Source: Gorsachius magnificus
Taxonomy: Eukaryota > Chordata > Aves > Pelecaniformes > Ardeidae
Reading direction: 5' to 3'
DNA: 64,000 bases
Assembly (NCBI GenBank): GCA_034008185.1
Contig: CM067081.1
Span: 185,711,510-185,775,509, forward strand
Shown here: positions 50,591 to 62,300 of the stretch, piece by piece
How positions within the stretch are numbered: position 1 is the first letter of the stretch
How the letters are laid out: each line of letters opens with the position of its first letter
Position numbers and translations under genes: made by a program
The notes under the pieces: model-generated
What the model saw: the letters and a program-made list of their open reading frames with translations, nothing else
Told to the model about the DNA's origin: nothing
Databases searched by the model: none

Positions 50591-53500
50591 TTGGAGCAGA
50601 GATACAACATGCAAGTTCCTTCCCTTCTTGATACAGAAATCTTTTGTTGCCTCTCATCTTGATGTGGAGGAATGTCCAGGCAGTATAGGAACAGGAGGCT
50701 GTAGAGAAGAGGATTTAAACAATGCTAAAGGAAATACTGGTATATGAATTTTGTTACCTTTACAATGCTACCAAAACCGCTCATATTTCTAGGTAGACTT
50801 TGGTAGTAACTTTGCTGCTATATGGTAGTCCTAGTGTTTTTGCAGCTTGTACAGTATTTAGGCTGAATAGGCACACTCAATGCTGCAATAAGGTGGAGAG
50901 GCAGAATGCGTATTAGTAGGAATTAATTGCTAGGATGCTTGTAACTTTTTCATGACTAATAAAGATAGGCATACTTGCTGTCGCAAGTAAAGAACACACG
51001 GTGTTATTAAAAATTGGCACAAGGAGTGCCTAAAACATCCTCTGGCAACTGATTAAAGAACTGGATTAGTCCTAAGTAAAAAAAAGGGGTCAGTGATCAA
51101 CTCCAAAAGATATAAGCTCAGCCTTTTCTATGGGTGTATCAAGAAACTGATTATCCATACAAGCACAGCTGAAGAGGAATTAGCCACCGAGTTATGAGAA
51201 AGTTGCAAAAGTAGCAAAACACTTTGCAAATATCCAAGTATGAAGCAAATATATGAGAAGATCCAAGACACAGCAGGACATCTCATCCCCCTTATGATGC
51301 ACAAATGGGTGCACAAATGCAGTCAGTAATGAGAGAACAGGAAAAGGCAGCTCACTTTCAGGCTAAGATCCCGGGATCTCTCAAATTATTGCCACAGGCA
51401 TGAATTTACTAGTAGAAAGAGGGGGTAGAGCCCAGGGAGATTTTTAGCGCCTCATTAGCACGCCGCTTCTATGTCAAATAACCCATACCCATGCCCCCTC
51501 CCTCCCCTTGAAATCAGAAATGTCTTCTCCCCAGTTCTCACTCCCACACCCAATTTCTTAGTGGTTATTCACGTAACGTTGTGCATGCCACAACAGCATC
51601 CAAGGGATTTGTCTGTTGGTTGTGGTTACAGTTTGTATGCGCTGTCCAGATTAATGGAAGCTCCATGAAGGTGTCCTCCACAGCAGGTTGCACCTCAGGA
51701 AGCTGCCCTCCCTTCCTGGGCACCCTCAGCATGGCTACAACTGTATTATACGCACAAGATTTTTGATTCAGCCACCCCCTAAACAAATGAAGGCTCTAGG
51801 AAGTCAAAATTCTGTGTCCGCAGGGAAAGCTGTTCTTGCAAGTTGCTGGGAAATGAGAATGATGGGTCTCTGTGGTAAACCCAAGACAAAAAAGGACTTT
51901 ATTTCACTTGCAGAAAGAGCTCCTTCGACACGGCTGCAGTACTGCCTAACTGACTTAAAAGATCCGTGAATGCAATATCCAGGATTCCCCAACAAAGTAA
52001 TCTTTATTACCAAGGGCAGAGCTTCAGAAGGGGGGGAGTAGTGTTTCAGAAATTTTAATTCCCCTGACTTTTTCGTGCTGCTAAAGCTATTGAAGTTTTA
52101 TGAGTCCAGGATGCTTTTTTCTCCCCTCACAGTTACCAAATGTGAAATAAATACATATTAGTAGGGACTGCAACACTACACTGTCTGAATGTTTGGCAAA
52201 GCACCCTCAGACACAGAAAGATGCTGAGCCTCTCTCCTCTCCTCTTGGAGGGCAGATGCACAGCACTAATCCACATCAGGCTCTCAAAGGAGATCTCTTC
52301 CAACACTGGAAAGAATAATTCAAATGCAGTCTTGTAGGACGAGGATAACATTGATGTTTTTACCTGCATCTCAGAATAGCTCCATCGGAGCTCCTCAGTT
52401 TAAAAACAGAAGTCTGGCCTTCAAGATTATCATAGAAGAGGACTATAGAAAGTGCAAGGGGGGGGAGGGGGGTGGGGAAGTGAGATTTCCATTAAAATGG
52501 ACAATTAAACCTGCCAGGTAACAGTTGAAGGTAAGCCTGCACTGTCCACCTCAAGCTAAAGGGCTCTAAAATCACCTATCCCTTACATGGGATTTATTCA
52601 TGCCTTTCCTCTGGTACAGCCAGGCAACTGCAAGCCATCGCTGCGGACTGGCTTGGTCTCTCCAGCTGAGGTACAAAAACTGCCTGCTGGGTTGAAACGT
52701 GAAGCAGGATTCATTACTTTGGGCCATCTTTAGCCTTACTTTACAACATTTTGGCTGAGTAGAGGTTGTATCCAGCTCAGGGGGTGGGAAATGCTTAGAG
52801 TTCAAATACCATCCATACCCTTACACCTAAACATGTTTTTGCACGCTTGCCTTCTATCAGTGTATCCCTATGTGAGTTATTAGTTCTTTAAATTCAAAAG
52901 GTGTGGTCTCACCTGATCCTTGAAAGCCAGATACCATATCTCATTTTCATAGAAACTCAATTTTTTTGTAGTGCTCATCTGTGATAAAATCCATTTATCA
53001 GAGATAAAGAAATTATCTCAAAAGGGGCAATAGTTAAACATGTACCCTTGACATGAGTCGCTGCTGTCTGGTATACTTCATTTACAAGCACTTCTGGCTT
53101 TTTAAGGAGTTCAGCACAGCTATGTGTTATTTGATCGGTCTTAACATAATTTTCACATTCCTGATATTTTGATCCTTTGAGAGATACATAAAATAGGAAT
53201 TATATCATGAATGAGGTTAAACAGATGGTGCTACTTATTCTTTAGTGTACAAAAACTCATACTTGGAACTGAAATAAAATGGATGTTGGGAAGAAATTCT
53301 GCAGTTATACTGAACACCAAAAAGCAAGAAATGTCTTATGGCACGGTAAGGATAGAGGAAAATTCATTAAAAGGAGTTCAGTCGTGCTACTGCTGTAAGC
53401 ATATACATATGTTATTAGCTTAAGCATTACTCGGCTGGATATTTAGCCTTTTGCAAAATGTTACTGTGGGTATAAAACAACCAACTTTGCACAGAATTTA

Positions 53501-54938
53501 AAAGACACACTAGATATTTCTTAATAAATCTTCCAATTCAAACGGTAATGAATTCAATAGCCAGGTCCTCACTTCACTGTTTTTCTGGCAGTCAAACCTC
53601 CTCACTTATTTAGTTTCATTTTTATAAACCTATGATGATTCATGGAAGGTTACAGGGCAATAAATCTTTCTGTGAAATAACTATACTAGTAGAGATATGC
53701 ACAGATCCCAAGAAAAAGTTTATATTGCCAATCAGTTCCCTCACTCAAAACAGTAAACATAATATACGGCAACTGGTCCTGTATTCTGAGCATTGTTTTC
53801 AATACATTTTTCTTCTGCCAAAAAAAATTGCAAATTATTTTTTCAAGCTTAAGTAATGAATAGTTAATTGCTTTTTCCTTTGTTCTTAACTTCCAGAATT
53901 GACCTGGGGCACTCTGTTTCTTTGACAAGAAGAGGAAGATAGATAATGGGCATTTCTGTAGGGTCTCTCACATCGATCACTATTATCAGGGCAGGAGTGG
54001 AGATCTTTCATACTGCTCTGCTGATAATTCAAGAAGTTCACGATGTGAGGTAGCCTCGAGTTCAATATGTTTGTTTAGTACAGGAGATTTCAAGTTCTAC
54101 AAGAAAAATAAACACATTCTTTCAGGCTAACTTTAAAGGTTCAAGACTGACAGTTGAAAAGAAAAACAAAACCCTCAAGCCCTACCTAAAGGGGAAGTGT
54201 TTTTTCTGCTCATCATGAGCAAGGCTCTCTACATGAAAGCCATGTAGTTCAGCCAAGCCTTCCAGCTGATTCCCTCCCCTCTTTTATTAACAAGCTCTTG
54301 AAGCAATAATCCATTTTAACTTAACGTGGAAGCTGTGATTTTAGGCAACACTCACGTACTAGTTGAGATAACTGTTAGCAGCAGCCAAACAAGTGCAAAT
54401 GGGCAGCTGAAATACAGCTGCAGGACTGAGAGCCTTCCTGTCAACTGAGCCCCTTTTAGCATCTCTAGTCCTCAAACGAGGAGGGCAGAGGCCTGGGGAA
54501 GGGACCCATATCGCTAAATGCATGCTTATACTAAGAGGCACAGAGGATGTGGACAGAGACAGCATACAGCCACTGAGTATTTTTAATGTGCCAGGATAGG
54601 GAGGGAAATAATCTTTTCCTTAGGAAGCATTTCCAGCTAGCCTAACCTCTCACCTGCTGCCAGAATCTTCTTCCTCCTTCACCAGATCTCTTTAGGTAAT
54701 TTGCCTACTTCTTCTCTATGAACATAGCCATCTATTCACACAGCTCTTGTTCACAAAGGCAGGCGAGCCAGCTAACTTGCTGTCACTGGAAAGGTGCAGC
54801 CAACTCTAAAGCATAGCTCCAGGAGGCTGTCCAACACCTGCTGACAGTGTACACCACACCTTCTGCATAACACCTGTGACCAGTGTTCCCTAAAGAGACT
54901 CTGCAGATCCCCTGTGCTCTCCCCAAAGCAATGTTAGC

Positions 54939-55482
54939 ATCACAGAATCATTTAGGTTGGAAAAGACCTTTAGGATCATCAAGTCCAACCATTAACCTAA
55001 CCCTGCCATTCCATCACTAAACCATGTCCCTCAGCACCTTGTCTACCCATCTTTTAAATACCTCCAGGGATGAGGACTCAACCACCTCCCTGGGCATCTT
55101 AACAACCCTTTTGGTGAAAAAATTTTTGCTACTGTCCAACCTAAACCTGCCCTGGCGCAACTTCAGACCATTCCCCCTCGTTCCATCACCCGTTCCCAGG
55201 AAGAAGAGGCCGACCCCCACCTCACTACAGCCTCCTTTCAGGCAGTTGTAGAGGGCGATCAGGTCTCCCCTCAGCCTCCTCTTCTCCAGACTAAACAACC
55301 CCAGTTCCCTCAGCGCTCTTCATCAGACTTGTGCTCCAGACCCCTCACCAGCTTGGTTGCTCTCCTCTGAACATGTTCCAGCAACGCAACGTCTTTCTTG
55401 TAGTGAGGGGCCCAAAACTGAACACAGTATTTGAGGTGCGGCCTCACCAGTGCTGAGTACAGGGGCATGATCACTTCCCTAA
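54939..55482 (-). mobile_element. Longest young CR1 fragment
   Basis: This is a reversed CR1 3' end of about 545 bases. On the + strand it runs from CACAGAATCATTTAGGTTGG through the 'CCTCAGCCTCCTCTTCTCCAG' block to 'GTGAGGGGCCCAAAACTGAAC' and a GTGCGGCCTCACCAGTGCTG block. It stops near 55482 before non-CR1 sequence. Small deletions are visible: the HWNGL codons seen in the other copies are missing between RVVK and MPREVV. The tail is reduced to a single CAGAATC unit. Confidence 0.95.
55017..55480 (-). pseudogene. CR1 ORF2 (reverse transcriptase) C-terminal remnant
   Basis: Minus-strand translation of the CR1 fragment gives the C-terminal end of its ORF2 polyprotein in two frames. 55480-55310 reads [20 protein letters not shown], then [20 protein letters not shown]. 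55298-55017 reads [20 protein letters not shown], then [18 protein letters not shown] and MPREVVE. A frameshift near 55300 separates them. This tract lies downstream of the RT catalytic domain, which is absent, so no activity is possible. Confidence 0.85.
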
Positions 55483-58400
55483 ATTCATTAAACCAATTCC
55501 CCAACAACAAATTCAAGACAATGCCTGAAAGCAGACAACTTAAACTGAGACACTGGAAAGCCAGGCCAAGATGAGATCCAGCAAATATCAGCTTTGGTAA
55601 TTTGATTAAGTAATTCAACTACCCTCTTATGCTTCTCAAGATCTATTTTATGCCATCTCAAGATGTGGTACAAACTTACAAGCAAATACTTAAAGGGACA
55701 AACACGGACCAACACCTGCTCAAAGAAATAGCTCCAATTCATTAGCCCTCTAATACAATTTTTTTCCAAAGGAAAACGGAATCTAGGACATTCTGTCCAA
55801 CTCTGCAAACCACTGCCATTTGAGAAGAGAGAAAAATGAAGAACACAGCCCCTTTTCTCCCAAATCCCACAGCTGTCATCCTATAACTGAAGGCCAAATT
55901 ATGTTGCGTGTTCATGCACACAACTTAATTGTGACATTTCCTTAACTCCTGGCCACTTGAGTTTTCAACTTCCACCCCCCTTCTTTTCTCAGTATAATCA
56001 ATGTATAAAATTCCTCTATTAAAAGTTGAAAAAGAAACTGAAGCCCACCCAAGCCCAAATTCCACCATCTGGTATCATAGTTCCCAGGGACCATGAACAG
56101 CTGTGGGTTTTAGATTCATCACACATTCACTACACTATAATCTTTTGCACTAACTGTAACTGAGGACAATTGGAGGTTGTTGAGCTCCACAGAATCAGCA
56201 GGAGGGAAAGAGAAACACACTCCACCAGGAGGTTTCACAGATAGTTATTGACATCTATGCAATGGAAAGACTCATAATCTTCTGCTTATTCCAAACACCT
56301 GAAAGGAGGGAGTTTGAGTAGATGATACAAGAACCTTTACTAACTACCCACAAGACAGTTCCCAGTACATCTCATTCAGCTTGTTCAAGTTCCCACTCCA
56401 ATTCATCACTATTCTTTGCCTTAGCCAAATTTCCTTGCCCAGACAGACTCAGACTCAATTTTGCAAGAAAAACTAAGTTTGTTTGATGTACCTAACAAAA
56501 CAAAAGCTCTGAGGGTAAAAAAACACTTTGCAGCAATAAACCCTAGAAAGACAAGAGTCATTTAAGCTAAAGGATAATGCTGACATAATTGCTATAAAAA
56601 TTTCTCAGTCTGGAAATGGGTAAAACATCTATGACTACCACACAAACAAGGTTCTGGAACAGCTTTGTAATGGGAGTATTATAGACTTGGTAATTAGTTT
56701 TAAGCTCCATCTCCAGCAGTTAAAAGCATATTATAACCTGACAGCCTGAGTCCAGTCCATCGCTGTCTTAACTGCGTCATGTTTCCAGTAACGAGAAACA
56801 TTCAACATTTCAAAGATGCAGAATTTAATTATGTATTTCATCAAGACTCCTTTTTTTTCTAACCAGCTGACTCTACTTAACAACAGAAGCCAGAGGAAAC
56901 CCTCAAAGTATATTGAAAACTCCAGCTCACAACCAAGGTCAAGCTGTAAAATACCTTCAGAAATAAAGACAAATTCAGATCATCTAGTCCATCCTCTGCA
57001 AGGAGCACATTGCCCTGTCATCATGAAAAACGCTGGGTAGGTGTCCCTGAAAGGTTTATATAGAGCCGTGCGTTTATATAACCCCCTAACCTCTTTCAGG
57101 TTAGGCCGGAGAGGTCACTTACACAGACCAGTAGCTGGCTTCAAAGCTGATGGCTGAAAAAAAGTGACAGCCATGTATCCTTCCTTACCCTCTCAGCATG
57201 CCCGCTCCAATTACTCTCATATTTACTGACTTCTGTGCACACTCACATTTCATTTTTCCTCTCTTTGATGGTATAGACATCCTGGCTCCATCTGTCATAG
57301 GGTTAAATAATCATCTCTCATTTTGGTAGATTCTATGAACGGCAAAATACAGCCCTGAACCAATCAAGATTTTCAAGAGGTCTTTTTTCTTTTTAAAAAA
57401 AAAAAAAAAGTCCGTTACAAGCTGAAGAGAAGTAGAGATTAGCCTGAGTTTCAATGCAGGTAGAAGCAGACTATATTCATCTTCATGACAGTTCCATATA
57501 GAAAGTGTTCTCTTCTGCTTTTTCACAAAATTTTATTTTAGGAAAAGGAAACCAAAGAACCCTTTAACTTATGTGGACTGTTATTCATTATTGCTCAGAA
57601 TATGGCAATATGTTGTTTTCTAACTTCAGGAAACATCATAAATCTGATAATATGTTTAGCTAGTGTGCCGTTCTGGAAGCTTACAGAAGGCAATGCTCTC
57701 TAACAGATGTTCACCATAACAGTCTGGTGAGCTAGGATATGCACCCCTAAAACCATCCACTTGCCTGTCTCTTCTTAATTATGTTTTACTATTTCTACTC
57801 GCTGTGCACTTTCCCATCAGTCCAACTTTTCATACATTAGTTGACATGACATTACAGCTCAGATATCCCAGTACAGACAATGACGTTCTTAGTTCTGTAA
57901 TAAAGACATCCCACCATCCATCCAGATCTTGATACTCGCATTTCACTGAAGTATATACATATGATTTTTAACCATGATCTGGAAGAATAATACATATTAA
58001 ACACTCACGGTTTTTGAAATAGAGAAAGATGACATTTTCAGTGAATCTGAGGGCATAATTTATAAACTGCTTTCCAGGATTTTTGTATTTAAAGATAAAT
58101 TATAGCCCTGCCCAAGCCATTAAGTAAGATCAGCCTCACTACTAATCAGTGCCATTACACTTTTGCTATCACTCCCCTAAAGGGAGTCAACAGGAGGCTG
58201 GGTACGCAAGCAAAATGCATTGCTTGTACAGAGGCTGAGCATTCACAAACTTTCCAAGTGCATCCTTCACAACGGCTAGTGCTGCAGGATGGCAGCCCCT
58301 TGGCTTTTCTTCTTCCCCTTTAATTTTTGTCAACAGTTGCAGTGAAATATTGGCCTTAACAGGAGTGCTGAAGTCAGCAAACATGGAACAAAAACCATTA

Positions 58401-59227
58401 GGGTTCTTTCAAAGTTTGCTTCCAAACTTAACTAGTATTATATATAATAAAACCTTTGTCACTGCTCATCATTCTCTGGTTGTTACCAGGCAAAATTCCC
58501 TTACATGTTGACCAAACAGTCCACCTTAATACCAGTATCTGAAGTCAAGTTTTAGAAGTTAAACAGCAAGCACATCTTAAAACGATTTGTACAGGCACAT
58601 TGGGCTCAGCAGAATGTAAAGGAGAATTTGGATGTAGCCTTCCCAACTGAAGGAAGTCACTGTGTGCGTGGTTTATCTGAAATAGGCTTTGGACACTATG
58701 AAAACATAGCATAAACCAGATACTACATAAAACAGACACCTCATCCAGGGAAAAAAGAAAAAAACAACCTTCAGAAGAGGATGATATCTTCATCAGTGAG
58801 TCTTAAAAAGCAGTCTATATCAAACATATCAGACAGAGAAAGAACACAATAATACCTCAACAGAGAAAACTGTATTTTTTTTACCCAACTTGAAACAAAA
58901 AACCCACCCACCTAGACATCCTGTGAGGTTAACTAGGAAAATTTAATTCTTTGGCACTGGAAACAGTGGCCTACAGAAAAACCATTTGTTTCAAGGTTAT
59001 CATAGGGTTACAAAATGAAAACAGACACTTGGGTTTGAATATGCTCACACAGTCACGGCAGAGCTGGAGCAGGAAGCCAGGCTGTTGCAGTTGGATGTCG
59101 GGCTCTTGGGCAGATACACCCTGGGCAGCAGTGGGACTTGGACTACTAATGAGTGTGATTTGACCAAAACCCCACCAAATGCAAAATGCTCCCATAAGAA
59201 CTACGCCAAACTGATGGAACTTTGACT
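55483..59227. other. Gene-less stretch
   Basis: Nothing clearly recognisable is seen. A short block at 56960-57010 ('CAGATCATCTAGTCCATCC') faintly resembles the reversed 3' end of an old CR1, at low confidence. A T-rich to A-rich junction at 57380-57409 could fold back on itself. A minus-strand open segment at 58187-58367 is given separately. Confidence 0.5.
58187..58367 (-). other. Weak terminal-exon candidate, minus strand
   Basis: On the minus strand, a branch-point-like TGCTGAC and acceptor TTCAG (AG at 58369-58368) precede about 60 open codons ending TGA at 58189-58187. The peptide (TPVKANISLQLLTKIKGEEE, then KPRGCHPAALAVVKDALGKF) has protein-like composition and codon choice. I do not recognise it. 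It could be the last coding exon of an unidentified minus-strand gene, or chance. Confidence 0.2.
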
Positions 59228-59395
59228 GATGCCAAAGGTCCATCAAGCTCAGGGTCCTTTCTGCAGCTGATGAGTATCCAGAGCTGAGGGAAGAAGGTCA
59301 GAGCAGAGCAAATGCATAGCTTCCCCAGTACACTCTCCCAGCTTCTGCTGGAAAGAGGATCACAGTGGGGTTTACAGTCTTTGAACATGTTTTAC
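59228..59395 (-). mobile_element. Probable old CR1-like 3' fragment
   Basis: The block AAAGGTCCATCAAGCTCAGG, then 'CTTCCCCAGTACACTCTCCCAG', resembles on the + strand the reversed 3' part of older CR1 subfamilies found in birds and other reptiles. Divergence is high and both ends are unclear. Confidence 0.45.
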
Positions 59396-62300
59396 TCCAT
59401 CTGTTGATTTGTTTTTCATTTGTATCAAGTGAAATTAAATGTACTAAGTCTTTTATGATGACTGTTTTGCACAATGTTGGAATTAAATTTTGGCTATATT
59501 CAAGTCAAAGCCTTTGGCGTTTGCATTTTAGAAGTTTTACAGTTCGTTGTAGGACTTCAAAATCTTCATGGCACAACAGATTAAATGGCTCAACACAGCA
59601 ATGTAGAGTGGGGAAACTGGGAAGAATTTGGCACCCAAGGGAAAAATGCAGACAAAAAGTAGCTTTGGACAATATCGTGCTGTCCAAACTAGAATTTGGA
59701 TCCAATTGTGACTAATCCCTGTGTTTATGAGTTATTTAGGTTTCTTCTATAAAGTGTGATTTCCAAGACTATGCTTCCCCCACCCTGAAAACACTAGTTT
59801 AATATTGAGTTTGAAGAAAAATTATCTTTCTAGGCTGCCAAAAAAAAAAAAGAAAATGCTCCCCTAAACCCACTGATCAAAGGTAAAGTCAAGGAACAGA
59901 GGAAATACTGCCGCCATCTCCAATACAAGCAGACTCAGGCAGAGAGATAAATCATTTGACTTCTAGACAGAAAACTGTAAAACATGTTCTGTCCATTCAT
60001 GACAAAGTTGTCTTGGGACAGACAGGAGTGCTCGTAGCAGTTTCCTTTCTCCAGAAATGCTGTAGGTGAAAAATAGCAAATAGGCAATGACAAGGAAAGA
60101 GTCAGAGATTCTGATTTCCAACTTCAGGCCCAGAAAATGCCAGCTGTAACTTCCCAGGTAACGTCTGACACTGCATACACAGCAAAAGAAACTCCAAACT
60201 CTCCACAGACTTCCCTTGCTGCAACCCAGTCATCCTGCTTCATTTAACTGCAGGATTACTGTGAAAATTTTCATATTACTTACTACAGGGATAGAACGTT
60301 TTTCCTCAAAATACAGATGTGCACCACATACCAAATTTTGCATTTCAAAACACAAATTCAACCACCACTGACATAAACAGGAGCAACCCACACCTTCCTT
60401 CCAAACTGGTTATGGTCACATTTGTCAATCTAAATGTAATAATTTGGAAGTTGCTGGACATTGTTTTCTCAAGCAAATGAAATTTCAAATAATATTTCTA
60501 GTGTGTCTTTAGACCCTTTGTCCATTCCAATATGAGAAGAAAAGTTCTGAGATATCAGCTCTAGTAGCAGTTATTTCAGTCTGAAATATGTCACTAACTA
60601 CTCTAGAGGGCCACTGGATGCACAGTGAAAGAGTATTTTATTTGAAGGACTTGAGGCTGAGAAACACTTTAAAAGAAGAGAAGTTTTTAGGCTTCCCTGC
60701 TGACAACAAGGGCTTATCATTACAAATAAGTCATGAAATGGAAAATTTCATGTGTCAGGTAAAGGCAGCCTACACACATATATGGATGAAAGCAAAGTTA
60801 TTTCAAGAAGAAAAACAAATACCTTCTTTTTCGGGTAAATTAGGAACCTAACTCAAACCACATTCTTACGTGCAGGCAGCTACAAGATGTCATTTCATGT
60901 AAAAGATTCCAGCATATTCCCTTTGTTGTATTATCAGAAAGTTTATCAAGCTATTCAGATAATGCCATTCTGATCCTTCTTTTGTGTTATCTTAGGTTTT
61001 CAAAATATTTATAAAAAAAGCATGCAGTCAGTCAGTCAAACTTTTGACCCAGAAATCTGGCACAGTTAATTAAAAGTTAACCCAAAAGCACAAGCATCAA
61101 ACTATGAATTTCCTTACTGTATTGCAAGATCATTACTGTGACAAGAAAATAGCAAGATCCTGATGAATGGCTGCCACTGTTCAATAGATTGAAGAGGGCT
61201 TGAAAGTGCCTTATCTGTGCTCTCTGGTACAGGAAGATTAAGGAAAGGGTGGATAATAACCTTTCGTATTACCCTCAAACACAGGATTCAGTCTGTCTGG
61301 CTCCACGCTGTATTATTGCTTCAGTCCAGGCTATTGTCTATTCTCACGACATTTATAAAGAAAGAAAAAAAAAAAATTCAGACATATGATGTTTGGCTCA
61401 TTTTACAAGACAAAAATGCCATTAATAGCCTTCTGAATGATTCACAACATTATAAATCATTTAACTAGGTTGCAATTATAAAAGTCAACAAACATGTTAT
61501 GAATGGTACCTACACATAATAGGTTGACACCAACTTGTTTTTCGAGTATTTTAATAAAAATTGTTTCTCCCACTAAAATGGTTAATATAGAGAGGTAGGA
61601 CTTAATCACAATAGGTAGAAGCTTATCAAAATTAATCACAATTTAAATTTGTAAAAATCACATTAAAAATAAATAATTGCATCTTTTTTTCTGATCTGTA
61701 AAGAGGATCTGAAGAGATTTTTCTATGTACTGTTATTTTCTGGGTTTCTTTACCTTAAATATACCAGCTCTTTTCTGCCCTGTTTTGCTCAATGACTTTT
61801 AGAAACAATTATGAAGATATCAGGTACTCACATTCAATTACTGAAGAGGTGGTCTGGGGTTTTTGTTTGTTTGTGGGGTTTTTTTAACTTCCAGAAATTT
61901 TTAATATTTTCTTTAATATCCACTTAATTCAAATTCTGGATAAGCTGACCAAGAAGAAAAAGTACAGGCTATAAAAACATATACTGTAAGTGAAAGTTGA
62001 AGAAAGTCTACAACGCTTCCAGTCTTCCAATACACAGGAGAAAGGATTAGATATTGCTGTTTCCAAATGGAAATAACAGACATACATGCTTGCCTGTGAA
62101 TGGAAGCTTTTACTTCATTATAAATCTCCTAAAAGCAACAAAAAGACCAATCCTATTTTTTTCCTTTCTTCTTAACCTTCATTCTTCTACCTTTAAGGTA
62201 GTATATCATTACAAGATGATTTGTAATGATGCGTGGGGCCCCAATTTTGAAAAAAACCAAAACTTATGGAAATATTTAACACTGAGATTGTTCATGTCCT

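Larger units (their letters stand above)
35816..54938. other. Long gene-less stretch
   Basis: No host gene, RNA gene or recognisable young transposon is seen in these 19 kb. A-runs of 12 or more occur at 37476, 38556, 39006, 42611, 43549, 44439 and 46293, and a T12 run at 39469. A GC- and CpG-rich patch lies at about 48330-48520. A compact cluster of tandem and inverted repeats lies at 50469-50590. A G-rich run is at 52458-52476. A splice-acceptor-flanked open segment at 47159-47361 is listed as a weak terminal-exon candidate. Confidence 0.5.

Noticed and set aside
56960..57010. Reversed old CR1 3' end (CATCTAGTCCATCC)
   Set aside because: The match is too short and diverged to call as a feature by eye.
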